Below are positions 53,384-62,818 of a DNA stretch of 64,000 bases, piece by piece. The first letter of the stretch is position 1; each line of letters begins with the position of its first letter. The DNA comes from Spirochaetota bacterium (GTDB lineage: Bacteria; Spirochaetota; UBA4802; UBA5550). The DNA lies in NCBI GenBank assembly GCA_025457915.1, contig JALOTL010000006.1, forward strand, positions 1-64,000. Reading direction: 5' to 3'. The notes under the pieces were generated by a model. It had not been told where the DNA came from. It ran no database searches and saw only the letters and a program-made list of their open reading frames with translations. The position numbers were made by a program, and so were the translations under genes.

Positions 53384-54638
53384 CGGTCTTTTCCTCCGGT
53401 ATGCTGAATCTCTTCATGTAGGCATTGAAGCCTTCTTTTATTATCACCTTTTCGAGACCGAAATCTTCAAGCCTGTACCTGTGCTTACCGTGCTTGTGCT
53501 GCGGGTTCCTTTCCGTCCATCTGTCTACCCTGTCCGCATCTTCCCGGTTGAAAGGAATCTTCAGAAATCCATAAATGTCACTCATAACTGTTTCTGGATT
53601 CTTCATCAAGTCTGAATAATAAACATCCATGAAATTATCCGCGCCGTGCTTATCCCTTATATCCATTGAATGACGGACCATCTTCAATGCTTTCCTGCTC
53701 CAGTGCCTTCCGATTTCCGAAGGATCAATGTCGTCGCTGAAAACGCCGTACGCATGGGAAACCATGCTGCAGAAAGAGGCCACCACCCTGGACGGGTCCC
53801 TGTGGGTCTGTATTATTTTAGCCCCCGGGAACACTTTGAATATTTCGTCAAAATGCTCCATGTGCTGCGGGGTCTTAAGTATCCACCTTCCACCGGGATT
53901 CTGCCACTGAAGATACTGCAGAACCTTTTTATAATATTCATAGGCGCCGGTATGGTCCTGTCCTTCGAGCCAGTTTGAGAAGGATGGCACCCTCATCGTG
54001 GCCTCCGGTACCGTGCTCCAGAAGTCGAAATCAAACAGGAGGCAATCCTCCTCGGGGCCTCTCGCGTCTATGGGGTGTATCGCGAAAAAGTCCGGAGCCA
54101 TAAATTTCAGGGCGTACTGCGCGGTAAGCGCCATTCTGACCCTCGGATCCTCACGGCCCTTCTTTTTTTCTTTCAATGGCGCCGGATTTATCGCTTCCCA
54201 TGAGGCCAGGAAGCGGAAGTTTTTTTCATCGGACGCGATCAGGCGGTGCAGCATTGTTGTCCCGGTCCTCTGCAGCCCTATGATAAAAACCGGGTCTTCC
54301 ATCTTCACAGCCAGAATTTCAGGTTTTTTTTTAAAAGCTTCTTCGATTTTAAGCCTGTTGGAAAGAAAACGGACAAGGTTCTGTTTTATCATGAATCTGC
54401 CGAATGGATGCAGCCTGGCCTCAAGGTCTATCGAATCGAGCAAAAGTTCCATTCTTTCCAGGAAAGACCTGTTGCCGAAATCATCAAGACCGGTTTTTTT
54501 TGATGCGGTCCTGATGAAATCTCTTGCATCAAAACGTTTTTTTCTGAAAAATCCGCCGATTAAGTTAATTAAGGAAATAACAGCTGGCCTGTGAGGCTTC
54601 CGGTATTCAGTCGATGTAGTTTTAATCGGAGAATTCAT
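53373..54638 (-). CDS. PAPS-dependent sulfotransferase family protein
   Basis: 421 residues. The 5'-phosphosulfate binding loop is GLQRTGTTMLHRL at about 121-133 and the 3'-phosphate binding motif THRDPSRVVASF at about 278-289. This is the Sulfotransfer_3-like group acting on small molecules or lipids rather than on carbohydrates in the Golgi. The protein has no signal peptide and no strong TM helix except possibly an N-terminal hydrophobic patch, so it is cytoplasmic. The donor PAPS would be supplied by the neighbouring cysDNC operon. The acceptor is unknown; neighbours suggest a hydroxylated lipid/sterol-like molecule. Confidence 0.88.
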   Translation of the reverse strand: MNSPIKTTSTEYRKPHRPAVISLINLIGGFFRKKRFDARDFIRTASKKTGLDDFGNRSFLERMELLLDSIDLEARLHPFGRFMIKQNLVRFLSNRLKIEEAFKKKPEILAVKMEDPVFIIGLQRTGTTMLHRLIASDEKNFRFLASWEAINPAPLKEKKKGREDPRVRMALTAQYALKFMAPDFFAIHPIDARGPEEDCLLFDFDFWSTVPEATMRVPSFSNWLEGQDHTGAYEYYKKVLQYLQWQNPGGRWILKTPQHMEHFDEIFKVFPGAKIIQTHRDPSRVVASFCSMVSHAYGVFSDDIDPSEIGRHWSRKALKMVRHSMDIRDKHGADNFMDVYYSDLMKNPETVMSDIYGFLKIPFNREDADRVDRWTERNPQHKHGKHRYRLEDFGLEKVIIKEGFNAYMKRFSIPEEKTDER

Positions 54639-54655
54639 TCAATCCATCCTTGACG

Positions 54656-55759
54656 TTATTTCAGGTGTTTGACTTCGTTTATTTTAACAACCCTGGTCGC
54701 CGGCTGCGGGTGATGTTCGGCCTTCACCCACCTGAGGAGCATCGTTCCATGCCTGTGGCCGACCGTGTCAATCCAGTTTCCTGTCCCCGGGTCTGTTTTT
54801 GAAACCACAATTCTTACGGATCCGCCGTCGCCGTATTTTGCCGTATACTGATTGACCCATACAGGGAAATACCTGTAATCAAGGGATTCCATCCAGTGGT
54901 TGTTGAGCTGGAAGTTCCAGCATTCGCATACCGGCGGGACCACGTCTATGACAAGAGCCTCATCGTCTTCAAGCCGCCAGTATCCGTGGTAATAGCAGAT
55001 ATTCGGATCGCCCATCGCCGCGAGCGATGTCGAGGGATCGAATTTTGGGAGTTCGTTTTCATGTTTGCTGAATCCCTCCGCCCAGTTGGTGAACAGTGTC
55101 GCGGCTCCAAGGACTATTTTAGATGCGATTGTCAGGTTCTGCTCGATTTTTTCCGCGGTCATCGGGGATGGCTTTCCGTCACCGCCTAGTCTCTCTATCC
55201 GGAGATCGGCTATTTTTTCGCTCTTCCTGTCGGCGAACGTCTGCCGGATTATGAGGGATGACGTCTCGGACTTCATCGGCAGCCAGTTTCCTTTTTTCTC
55301 CGAACGGCTCAGAATGATATCAACTGTCCCGTCATTTCCTGTAATCATGTCCTTCCCGTCAAGATACCCGGTCTCACCCTGCGCACCCCCGATTCCATAA
55401 TTGCCCTTGTAAGTTCCAAAAGCTATATGATGTATGGTGCCCCTCGTACCGGTAATCCTGTATTCGTATTCGCCGCTAATGCTCGCATACTGGTAATAGT
55501 TGTCCGGATTGTCCGCCCCCATCTTGGCGGTTTCATGGATCGGCCTGAAAAGCACCGGAGTTTTCGGATCGGAGTTTTCAACAAACGCCTCGACAATGGC
55601 CCTTGTAATCCTGCTCAGATACCTGTAGCCCTCCGCGCGGTCCAGCGGATCCTTCGGAGAGGATTCTCTCAGTATGTTCTGGCCGGCCATCTTGAGCGTC
55701 TCGCAGAAATCGCTCCATACCGCTCCACTCATCAGCCGTTCGATTGAATCATTGGACAT
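54656..55759 (-). CDS. DUF1214-domain protein
   Basis: 367 residues, soluble and without signal peptide. The C-terminal region shows the DUF1214-type pattern (CECWNFQLNNHWMESLDYR, then GGSVRIVVSKTDPGTGNWIDTVGHRHGTMLLRWV). The N-terminal part has AEGYRYLSRITRAIVEAFVE. Proteins of this type are common next to sulfotransferases and dehydrogenases in lipid/steroid-related clusters of other bacteria, but no reaction is established. Lies between the sulfotransferase and the 3-beta-HSD-like gene. Confidence 0.78.
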   Translation of the reverse strand: MSNDSIERLMSGAVWSDFCETLKMAGQNILRESSPKDPLDRAEGYRYLSRITRAIVEAFVENSDPKTPVLFRPIHETAKMGADNPDNYYQYASISGEYEYRITGTRGTIHHIAFGTYKGNYGIGGAQGETGYLDGKDMITGNDGTVDIILSRSEKKGNWLPMKSETSSLIIRQTFADRKSEKIADLRIERLGGDGKPSPMTAEKIEQNLTIASKIVLGAATLFTNWAEGFSKHENELPKFDPSTSLAAMGDPNICYYHGYWRLEDDEALVIDVVPPVCECWNFQLNNHWMESLDYRYFPVWVNQYTAKYGDGGSVRIVVSKTDPGTGNWIDTVGHRHGTMLLRWVKAEHHPQPATRVVKINEVKHLK

Positions 55760-55791
55760 GACCGCTCTCCTTTATTTCGATTTGGTTTATT

Positions 55792-56832
55792 TTAAGATAC
55801 CGGGACGATCGCGTCCCCTGAATAATTCCTGACAAGCCACTCCACGGTCTCCCTGAACGCGTCATCAAGTGAATAAATCGGTTCGTATCCGAAATCCCTC
55901 TTCGCTTTTTCATGTATGAAGGTATGGTCGACGCAGGTCTGCATCACCGCGAAGGTGCAGAAGGTGGACCGTGGATAGATCCTCTCTGCGATCCAGGCCA
56001 TGGCATACGCGAGCTTAAAGGGAATTGATTTCCTGGCGGGCGGAATTTCAAGGCATGCCAGAAATGGTTCAAGAAAAGTGAAAAAGTTCGATGCGGGATA
56101 ATGGTCCGTTATGAAATAACACTGTCCAGCGACAGGGGAACCGGGATACAGGTTTTTAGCGGCCATGACATGCGCGTGCGCGGCATTCCCGCTGTAAACA
56201 TGGCTGAAGCAGGCCGATCCGTCCCCGAGCCTTATATTGAACCCGGACCTGGCAGCCTCTACGAGGCCCGGCAGGTGGTATCTGTCGCCCGGGCCGTATA
56301 TTCCCGCGGGCCTGAGGGAGCATGTCGAAATCCCGTTTTTGCCGTTTGACGATATCACCTCGATTTCCGACTCCATCTTTGTCCTTGAATAATGATCGCT
56401 ATGGCCATTTTCAGGATAAGGCAGGGATTCATCCCCATATACGATAGGCTTCATTCCGTGTATCACCACGTCAATCGAGCTGGTATTGACCAGACGCGTT
56501 ACTCCGTTTTTTATGCAGGCTGCTATTATATTTCTGGTTCCATGTATATTTACTTCATCAAATCTGGCCGCAGGCACCCGCGGGTTCCAGACCTCGGCGG
56601 CCATGTGGAAAACGGTATCGACCCCGTCGCAGGCCCTGTCCACATCGTGCCTGTTTCTGACGTCCCCCTTCAGATATTCAATCGCCGCGCAGCCGGGAAA
56701 AGGTTTTATGTCAAGCACCCTGATTGGATATCCCTCGTCCGCAAGGAGTTTTACAGCGGCAGTCCCGAGCATGCCGGACCCGCCCGTCACGAGGCACCTG
56801 CCGAGTTTATTTTTTTTTAAGGCCTTCTTCAT
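55792..56832 (-). CDS. NAD(P)-dependent 3-beta-hydroxysteroid-dehydrogenase-like epimerase/dehydratase
   Basis: 346-residue extended SDR. The cofactor motif is TGGSGMLGTAAVKLL (about 17-31), the catalytic serine lies in NTSSIDVV, and YSRTKMESE is the active-site YxxxK. Other features are LRPAGIYGPGD and the C-terminal DDAFRETVEWL. The overall pattern fits the 3-beta-HSD/Erg26 family, enzymes that oxidise 3-hydroxyls of sterols, bile acids and related terpenoids. The ATG overlaps the upstream SDR stop by four bases. Confidence 0.85.
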   Translation of the reverse strand: MKKALKKNKLGRCLVTGGSGMLGTAAVKLLADEGYPIRVLDIKPFPGCAAIEYLKGDVRNRHDVDRACDGVDTVFHMAAEVWNPRVPAARFDEVNIHGTRNIIAACIKNGVTRLVNTSSIDVVIHGMKPIVYGDESLPYPENGHSDHYSRTKMESEIEVISSNGKNGISTCSLRPAGIYGPGDRYHLPGLVEAARSGFNIRLGDGSACFSHVYSGNAAHAHVMAAKNLYPGSPVAGQCYFITDHYPASNFFTFLEPFLACLEIPPARKSIPFKLAYAMAWIAERIYPRSTFCTFAVMQTCVDHTFIHEKAKRDFGYEPIYSLDDAFRETVEWLVRNYSGDAIVPVS

Positions 56833-57662
56833 GTATTTAATCCCTGAATTTTAGATCGATAGAGTTTGCGTATGTTTTTTCCGAAAAGGATTATTGCAAA
56901 TCTCCTGGCCATGACAATGGATGTAACTGACTGTATCGCACTGTTTATTTTACCGGGCACGACGCTGGGCCTTTTACCGAGACTGCCGAGGGCCTCCCTG
57001 ACAACAGGACCGGTCTTCATGATAATTATACCCGGAACGGATTCCACGTCCGGATTTCCTTCCCGCCATGCCGGGGTGTCCGTCGGACCCGGCGATACTG
57101 ACAATACGTCGATTCCAGCGGATTTTAATTCATCCCAGAGGGATTCTCCGAGAACGAGATTATATGCCTTTGTCGCGGCATAATTCGCTACAATCGGGGT
57201 CCCCTGATATGCGGACATTGAAGAAAGGAATATAACGCCTCCCCTGCCGCGGGACTTCATCAGTCCCGCGAATTCTCTTGTGAGCAGCAGCGGGGCACGG
57301 CAGTTGACATACAACGTATTGAGAAGTTCATTTACGGAGGCATTGAGAAATTCACCGACAGGCCCGGTCCCGGCGTTGTTTACGAGGAGTCCCACATCAC
57401 GGCCGGCAACCGCTTTTTTCACTGATTTCAGAAAATCAGGTCCCGAGAGATCCTCTTCAACCGGGTTTGCTGATATACCGTAAAGGCGTGAAAGCCGCCT
57501 TGAAAGCTCTATCAACTCTTTTTTCTTTTTATCGACCATTATTAAATCAAATCCTGCCCGGGCGAGCTGTACGGCGAATTCAGCTCCTATCCCGCAGGCG
57601 CATCCTGTAACAATGGCGCAGGGTCCGTATTTTTTTAAAAAAAATTTATCTTCGAACTTCAT
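56829..57662 (-). CDS. Short-chain dehydrogenase/reductase (17-beta-HSD12/KAR-like)
   Basis: 277-residue classical SDR. The cofactor motif is TGCACGIGAEFAVQLARAG (about 19-37), NNAGTG near 93, FLSSMSAYQGTP holds the catalytic serine, and YAATKAY the YxxxK. VSPGPTDTPAW follows. The pattern resembles 17-beta-hydroxysteroid or 3-ketoacyl-type reductases. It is the first gene of the five-gene minus-strand operon and divergent from the PAS/GGDEF gene. Confidence 0.87.
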   Translation of the reverse strand: MKFEDKFFLKKYGPCAIVTGCACGIGAEFAVQLARAGFDLIMVDKKKKELIELSRRLSRLYGISANPVEEDLSGPDFLKSVKKAVAGRDVGLLVNNAGTGPVGEFLNASVNELLNTLYVNCRAPLLLTREFAGLMKSRGRGGVIFLSSMSAYQGTPIVANYAATKAYNLVLGESLWDELKSAGIDVLSVSPGPTDTPAWREGNPDVESVPGIIIMKTGPVVREALGSLGKRPSVVPGKINSAIQSVTSIVMARRFAIILFGKNIRKLYRSKIQGLNT

Positions 57663-57925
57663 GGATCGATTGATTCATATCAGAATGTTGATGCTTATTT
57701 TATCCCGGCTTTTATAATTTCAAGAACAATTGAATATTTTGTTAAATTATTTAATATTTGATCAATATTAACCGGGATAACTGACATAGACTTTGAATGA
57801 TTTATAATGAATTTATCATACGATGAAAAAAACTGGACATTTAGTTCATATTATATTAACCTCCAATTATGTCACCGTATTATCATTTCGTAAATATACC
57901 CGCACATTGAAACAGCAGTATTTGT
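57663..57925. other. Divergent intergenic region with nested inverted repeats
   Basis: 263 AT-rich bases between the SDR operon and the GGDEF gene. It holds TTAATATT-TGATC-AATATTAA (57751-57771), an 8-bp perfect inverted repeat. A spaced 9-bp pair TTATCCCGG (57700-57708)/CCGGGATAA (57772-57780) partly brackets it. Either could be an operator for one or both divergent units. No promoter pair is clearly better than others. Confidence 0.4.
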
Positions 57926-60900
57926 ATGGACAGATTTATTAACAATTTATTGAAAAAATATCAGAATGAAAGCTTCGACATGAAGCTGAAATCGAGGTTC
58001 ATGCTCATTCTCGGTTTCTTCCTGGTAGTTCTAATAATCGCATCCAGCCTGTACACTCTCTACATGCAGTCCATTGACATTAAAAGCGAGTATCTTTTCA
58101 TACAGCTGGCGATTTTATGCAGCCTTATTTTAATTCTTATAAGCATTTTCATCATTCTCAAGGGATATTACTACACAGGCACCCACCTGATGCTTATAAC
58201 CGGTTATACCTGCGTGTGGCTCGTTATGATAGTCGACAAGACGCATATCCTTTCGAGGCTCAATACTATATCCTATGCCATAGCGCTGGTTTCATTGATA
58301 ACCCTCGTCATCAAGGATAAAAAATATCCCATCTTTATCTATCCGGGGGCCAACATAGCGGCGCTGGCAGGATACATGTATTATTTCAACAGCGAGCTCA
58401 ACCTTCCGCTGTATGTGCTGGTTGATCACATATCCGGAAACATTATTTCGATGATCGGAGCTTCGATTGTCGGATATAATATCTTCCTGATAAACAAACG
58501 GTCCCTGGAACGGGCGGAAAGTGAAATCAAAACCAGGGAGCTTACCGAAAAGACCCTCCGGGAAAACGAGGAAAAATACAGGCTCCTCGCGGACAATGCG
58601 AGCGATATCATATTCACCGTTGATCTGGAACTTCGATTCAAATACATAAGCCCCTCCGTCGTCAGGCTGAGGGGTTTTACGGTCGAGGAAGCCCTTGCCC
58701 AGACCGCTCGGGATGCGCTGACGCCGGAGTCAATGATCAACGGGGCCAGAGCCCTTCATGATGAACTTGAAAAGGAAGCGGCTGGAAATGCAGACCCTCA
58801 CCGCACGAGGGTCCTGGAGCTTGAACAGAGATGCAAGGACGGAAGCACTATCTGGACGGAGACTACTTTTTCCGGCCTGAGAAATGAGCATGGCGTCCTT
58901 GTCGGTTTCATCGGCATAACAAGGGACATCAGCCAGCGCAAAAAAACTGAATCCGAATTGATAAAGAGCGAGGCGCTGAACCGCAGAATAATAGACACGG
59001 CGATGGAGGGTATCCTCCGGATGGACGGCGAACACAGGATTACATACGTAAATAAACGGATATCTGAATTGCTCGGATATTCAATGAAGGAACTTCTTGG
59101 AATAAATATTGAACTCCTTCTTTTTGAAAACGATCTTCCAGACCATAAAATAAAAATGGAAAACAGAAAGAAAAATCTTTCTGATATTTATGAAAGACGA
59201 TTTAAATGCAAGAATGGAAATGAAAAATGGTTCATCATATCGGCAGTACCCATAATGGACATCAAAAGGGAATATGCCGGATCTTTCGCGATGCTTACAG
59301 ACATAACAGAAAGAAAAAAAACAGAAGAGATGCTTAAAGCGGAAGAGCTGAGACTCTATTCTCTCCTGTCCCTTTCCCAGAAATCATACAGGTTGAGCGA
59401 AAAAGACATCATACAATCGGCCCTTGAGGAAGCTGTCATTCTGACTGGCAGCAAAATAGGTTATTGCCACTTTGTAAACGAAGACCAGGAAACGATTGAA
59501 CTCGTCTGCTGGTCCAGGGAAACACTGAAGGAATGTACTGCCGCGCCGGAAAAACATTATCCCCTTTCCTCGGCAGGAGTCTGGGCGGACAGCGCCAGAA
59601 TGAAAATGCCCGTGATCCATAACAATTATAATAATCTCCCTGAAAAACGCGGCCTGCCCAGGGGCCACTCAGAAGTCGGCAGGCACCTCAGCGTACCCGT
59701 CATTGAAGACGACAGGGTCCGCGTCATAATGGGCGTCGGCAACAAAAATTTGGACTACACCAACACGGATGTAAGGCAGCTACAGCTGTCTGCTAACGAA
59801 ACATGGAAAATTATTAGAAGAAAAAGGATAGAGGAAGCACTGAAGGAAAGCGAGCATAGATACAGGCACCTTCTCAGCAACATCCCGGACGTTATTTTTT
59901 CACTTGATGATGAAGGAAGGATCTCTTACATTTCTCCGCCCATAGAATCCATATCCGGGTACAGCACCTCTGAAATCATTGGAAAAAATTTTATTGAGAT
60001 TGTTCATCAACCGGACCGGCCTGTTGCCGATTCGCATATCAAGTCGGTCATGTCAGGAAAGGACTCCACATCAGAATACCGGATAAAAAGCAAGTCCGGT
60101 GATAAAATCTGGATAAGAATTTCAAGCCATCCGGACATGATCAACGGCAAAGTGAAGGGGCTTCAGGGCACCATTACCGACATAACAGACCGGAAAAACG
60201 CCGAGGCCGAACAGGGGAAGCTTACTGCGATAATTGAAACCAGTTCGGACCTGATAGGCATCGCCGATCTGGCCGGAAAAATGCTCTATATCAACGAAGC
60301 CGGTAAGCGGATGCTCGGGCTGGATTCCCCGGACATGGTCCCGGCCATCACCATGTCCGACTTTATAATCCCGGAAGACTCTGAAAGGGTCATTAGCGAT
60401 ATCAGCGCCAACAGCCTTGAAAAAAACGGATGCAACATCGAATTCAGGATTAAAAATTTTTCCATTAACAAATCAATTCCCGTCGAAATGAACGCATTTT
60501 CGATCACCGAAAAGGAAACCGGCGAAAGCATCGCGCTTGCCGTAATAATAAGGGACATTACCGAAAGAAAACGCTCGGAGCGCGCCCTCATTGAACTCGC
60601 GACGTCGGATCCCCTTACGGGAATATTCAACCGGAGGCGCTTTTTTGAACTTTCAAGCAAGGAGTTTAAAAACGCGCTTCTCAACAGCCTGAATCTTTCA
60701 GTTTTAATGATAGACGCGGATCATTTCAAGGATGTGAACGATAAATACGGTCATGCGATCGGGGACCAGGTCCTGACAGGAATAGTCGTCAGATTGAAAA
60801 AATGCCTCCGCGATTCGGACATCCTCGCACGTTACGGCGGCGAGGAATTCGTGATCCTGATGCCCGGCGCGGACATAAAAACAGCCTCGGTTGTCGCCGA

Positions 60901-61108
60901 AAGGCTGAGGGAGGAGGTAAAAAAATCCCCGATCCCCACATCCAGGGTATCCCTGCCCATAACCATAAGCATAGGCGTATCGGTCCTTATCGAGAATATC
61001 GATCTCACTATTGACGATCTGGTTAACAGGGCCGACCAGGCCATGTATGAAGCAAAAAATTCAGGAAGGGACTGTGTACGGTTAATCGAAAAAACACTCT
61101 CGAAATGA
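57926..61108 (+). CDS. Membrane diguanylate cyclase with PAS-PAS-GAF-PAS-PAS-GGDEF
   Basis: 1060 residues. The N-terminus has about six TM helices (residues 25-190). PAS1 follows (about 215-335, RLLADNASDIIFTVD), then PAS2 (345-465, MEGILRMDGEHRITYVN). A GAF_2-type domain comes next (475-625; SKIGYCHFVNEDQ, HYPLSSAGVWAD, GRHLSVPV, MGVGNKNLDY). PAS3 (640-760, SNIPDVIFSLDDEGRISYISPP), PAS4 (765-885) and a C-terminal GGDEF domain complete it. The GGDEF active-site loop is GGEEF (971-975) and RDSD five residues before it is a product-inhibition I-site. Hence a likely active c-di-GMP synthase. No EAL or PilZ neighbour. Divergent from the SDR-sulfotransferase operon. Confidence 0.92.
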   Translation: MDRFINNLLKKYQNESFDMKLKSRFMLILGFFLVVLIIASSLYTLYMQSIDIKSEYLFIQLAILCSLILILISIFIILKGYYYTGTHLMLITGYTCVWLVMIVDKTHILSRLNTISYAIALVSLITLVIKDKKYPIFIYPGANIAALAGYMYYFNSELNLPLYVLVDHISGNIISMIGASIVGYNIFLINKRSLERAESEIKTRELTEKTLRENEEKYRLLADNASDIIFTVDLELRFKYISPSVVRLRGFTVEEALAQTARDALTPESMINGARALHDELEKEAAGNADPHRTRVLELEQRCKDGSTIWTETTFSGLRNEHGVLVGFIGITRDISQRKKTESELIKSEALNRRIIDTAMEGILRMDGEHRITYVNKRISELLGYSMKELLGINIELLLFENDLPDHKIKMENRKKNLSDIYERRFKCKNGNEKWFIISAVPIMDIKREYAGSFAMLTDITERKKTEEMLKAEELRLYSLLSLSQKSYRLSEKDIIQSALEEAVILTGSKIGYCHFVNEDQETIELVCWSRETLKECTAAPEKHYPLSSAGVWADSARMKMPVIHNNYNNLPEKRGLPRGHSEVGRHLSVPVIEDDRVRVIMGVGNKNLDYTNTDVRQLQLSANETWKIIRRKRIEEALKESEHRYRHLLSNIPDVIFSLDDEGRISYISPPIESISGYSTSEIIGKNFIEIVHQPDRPVADSHIKSVMSGKDSTSEYRIKSKSGDKIWIRISSHPDMINGKVKGLQGTITDITDRKNAEAEQGKLTAIIETSSDLIGIADLAGKMLYINEAGKRMLGLDSPDMVPAITMSDFIIPEDSERVISDISANSLEKNGCNIEFRIKNFSINKSIPVEMNAFSITEKETGESIALAVIIRDITERKRSERALIELATSDPLTGIFNRRRFFELSSKEFKNALLNSLNLSVLMIDADHFKDVNDKYGHAIGDQVLTGIVVRLKKCLRDSDILARYGGEEFVILMPGADIKTASVVAERLREEVKKSPIPTSRVSLPITISIGVSVLIENIDLTIDDLVNRADQAMYEAKNSGRDCVRLIEKTLSK

Positions 61109-61161
61109 GCCCACTGGTCCATGAAAATAATGCACATTACCTGTCACGTTAATAACTGGTT

Positions 61162-61572
61162 TTAATGTGTTTTTTCCTCATCGCAGATGTTTTTTCTTAT
61201 ATTTTCAGCCAGATCGGTTATATCAACACCCTCAAGGTTTTTCAATACCAGATCTTCAAGGCCATCTGATATTAGTTTAAGGTCGGCCGGGAACGGATGG
61301 TGATCGAATATGAAAACGAAGTATGCGCGGTGGCTTTTTGTTATTTTCATTCCGAATTCAGTGAAATAAACGCTTCCGCCGTCTTTCAATAAAACGCCAG
61401 ACATCACGGTATCCTCTCCGCTTTTCAGCATCCCGCCCCTGTCGTCATACAGAATTGAATAATCGTCTGCTTCAAAAATTCTGTATTCGCTGGCAGTTTC
61501 ATGTAGTGCGGAAATAAATGATTTAATCCCCAGGAATCTGTAATCGATGTATGGTCTGGAAGAAAATTGCAT
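61162..61572 (-). CDS. Small soluble protein, unknown function
   Basis: About 136 residues from the ATG at 61572, which follows a GGGGA Shine-Dalgarno; a longer frame back to 61665 exists. No signal peptide or TM helix. Alternating strand-helix pattern with DYSILYDDRGGML, SVYFTEFGMKITKSHRAYFVFIFDHHP. No family recognised. It converges with the GGDEF gene. Confidence 0.5.
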   Translation of the reverse strand: MQFSSRPYIDYRFLGIKSFISALHETASEYRIFEADDYSILYDDRGGMLKSGEDTVMSGVLLKDGGSVYFTEFGMKITKSHRAYFVFIFDHHPFPADLKLISDGLEDLVLKNLEGVDITDLAENIRKNICDEEKTH

Positions 61573-61830
61573 ATTGTTCCCCGCATGAGTATTCATGCCA
61601 ATATTACTATTATATCTTTTTCGTGCAAGTTTGTTATTAGATAAATTAATTATTTTAATTTGCATTATTTATAGACATCTGTATGATGATTCTGTATTGT
61701 AATCGAAAAACAAGCAAGAGTTGCACTTGAAAACTTCAATTGAATCGGATAATCCAGTTATTTTAGACTATCTTGAAAATTCAGGTATAAAATTTTTCTC
61801 CTCACGTGTATCATTGAAAAAACTTTAAAG

Positions 61831-62775
61831 ATGGCAAATAAATTTTTAATAACCCAAATTAAATCAATCAACATTAATGAAATTTTATTTGATTTTGTAT
61901 TAATTGTTTATTCTGAATTTTTTCTTTACGGAATAATTACCGGGGGACGCTGGTTTGTTGAACTGATGGGGCTCAATGCCTTTTTACTGGCAGGGGTATT
62001 CATAGATTTTTTTATAATTTGGTACCTTGGAATCGTTTTAAAAAGTTACTGGGCTTTCCCCGATAAAATATGGTTGAAGATCCTGACGGGAATCGCGGCA
62101 ATCTGGATACTGGTCTCGCTCCATTTCGGCATCGGAATCAACTCAACGGATATCTTCGAACCCGACATGATCAGCCTCTGGATATTCGGATACATGCTTG
62201 TTATGATAGGAATCTGCGGCGGAATGATTTTCGCCTTCACTGAATTTTCACGGAAAAAAAACATATCCGCGGCCAGATTCAACGCCCTTAAAAAACTGTT
62301 TCCTTTCGGGCTCTGGGCCATGAATATTTACCTGGCATACTACATTCTTGAAACAATTCATTTCAAAAAAATACTTCCCGGTATAGTTTTATGGGCAGTC
62401 CTTACCGGATCAGGATTCGCGGTTTTTCATTTCCTGGAGAAAAAGGCCCTGGCCAAGAACGGCTCAATTTTTCCGGATAAATTCCGAAAATTTTCAAAAA
62501 GATACATCCTCCCTTTCATAATAATAACTCTCCTGTGCCTGTGGGATGAAATATATATCTGGGGAAAAATCACACCCGCACTTAAAAGAAATGAGAGCGT
62601 TTCAGCGGCAGGCCTCATGGTTTATCTTTTTTTCTCCGGGATCATCCCTATGAGGCTCATGCTCGTTTTCCAGCCGCCTGTAAATATCTACAATATTCTA
62701 ATTGGGCTCTTCAGCATGGGTTATTTCATTATTTCCTTATTAAATCTGCTGAAATCGATTTTCCCGCAGGGATAA
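61831..62775 (+). CDS. Multi-pass membrane protein, unknown function
   Basis: 314 residues with about eight TM helices distributed over the full length (for example FFLYGIITGG, FLLAGVFIDFFIIWYLGIVL, IWILVSLHFGIGI, LWIFGYMLVMIGICGGMIF, FIIITLLCLWDEIY, ILIGLFSMGYFIISLLNLL). Loops are lysine-rich. No motif or family recognised. Stand-alone gene; no clear Shine-Dalgarno before the ATG. Confidence 0.65.
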   Translation: MANKFLITQIKSININEILFDFVLIVYSEFFLYGIITGGRWFVELMGLNAFLLAGVFIDFFIIWYLGIVLKSYWAFPDKIWLKILTGIAAIWILVSLHFGIGINSTDIFEPDMISLWIFGYMLVMIGICGGMIFAFTEFSRKKNISAARFNALKKLFPFGLWAMNIYLAYYILETIHFKKILPGIVLWAVLTGSGFAVFHFLEKKALAKNGSIFPDKFRKFSKRYILPFIIITLLCLWDEIYIWGKITPALKRNESVSAAGLMVYLFFSGIIPMRLMLVFQPPVNIYNILIGLFSMGYFIISLLNLLKSIFPQG

Positions 62776-62818
62776 AATACTTCAAAAAATTTTGATGGTA
62801 AAAATTTTTTTTGATCGA

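Noticed and set aside
61109-61180. Possible terminator between the GGDEF gene and the convergent small gene
   Set aside because: CACATTA/TAATGTG arms are separated by over 20 bases and the T-run codes for the end of the opposite gene.
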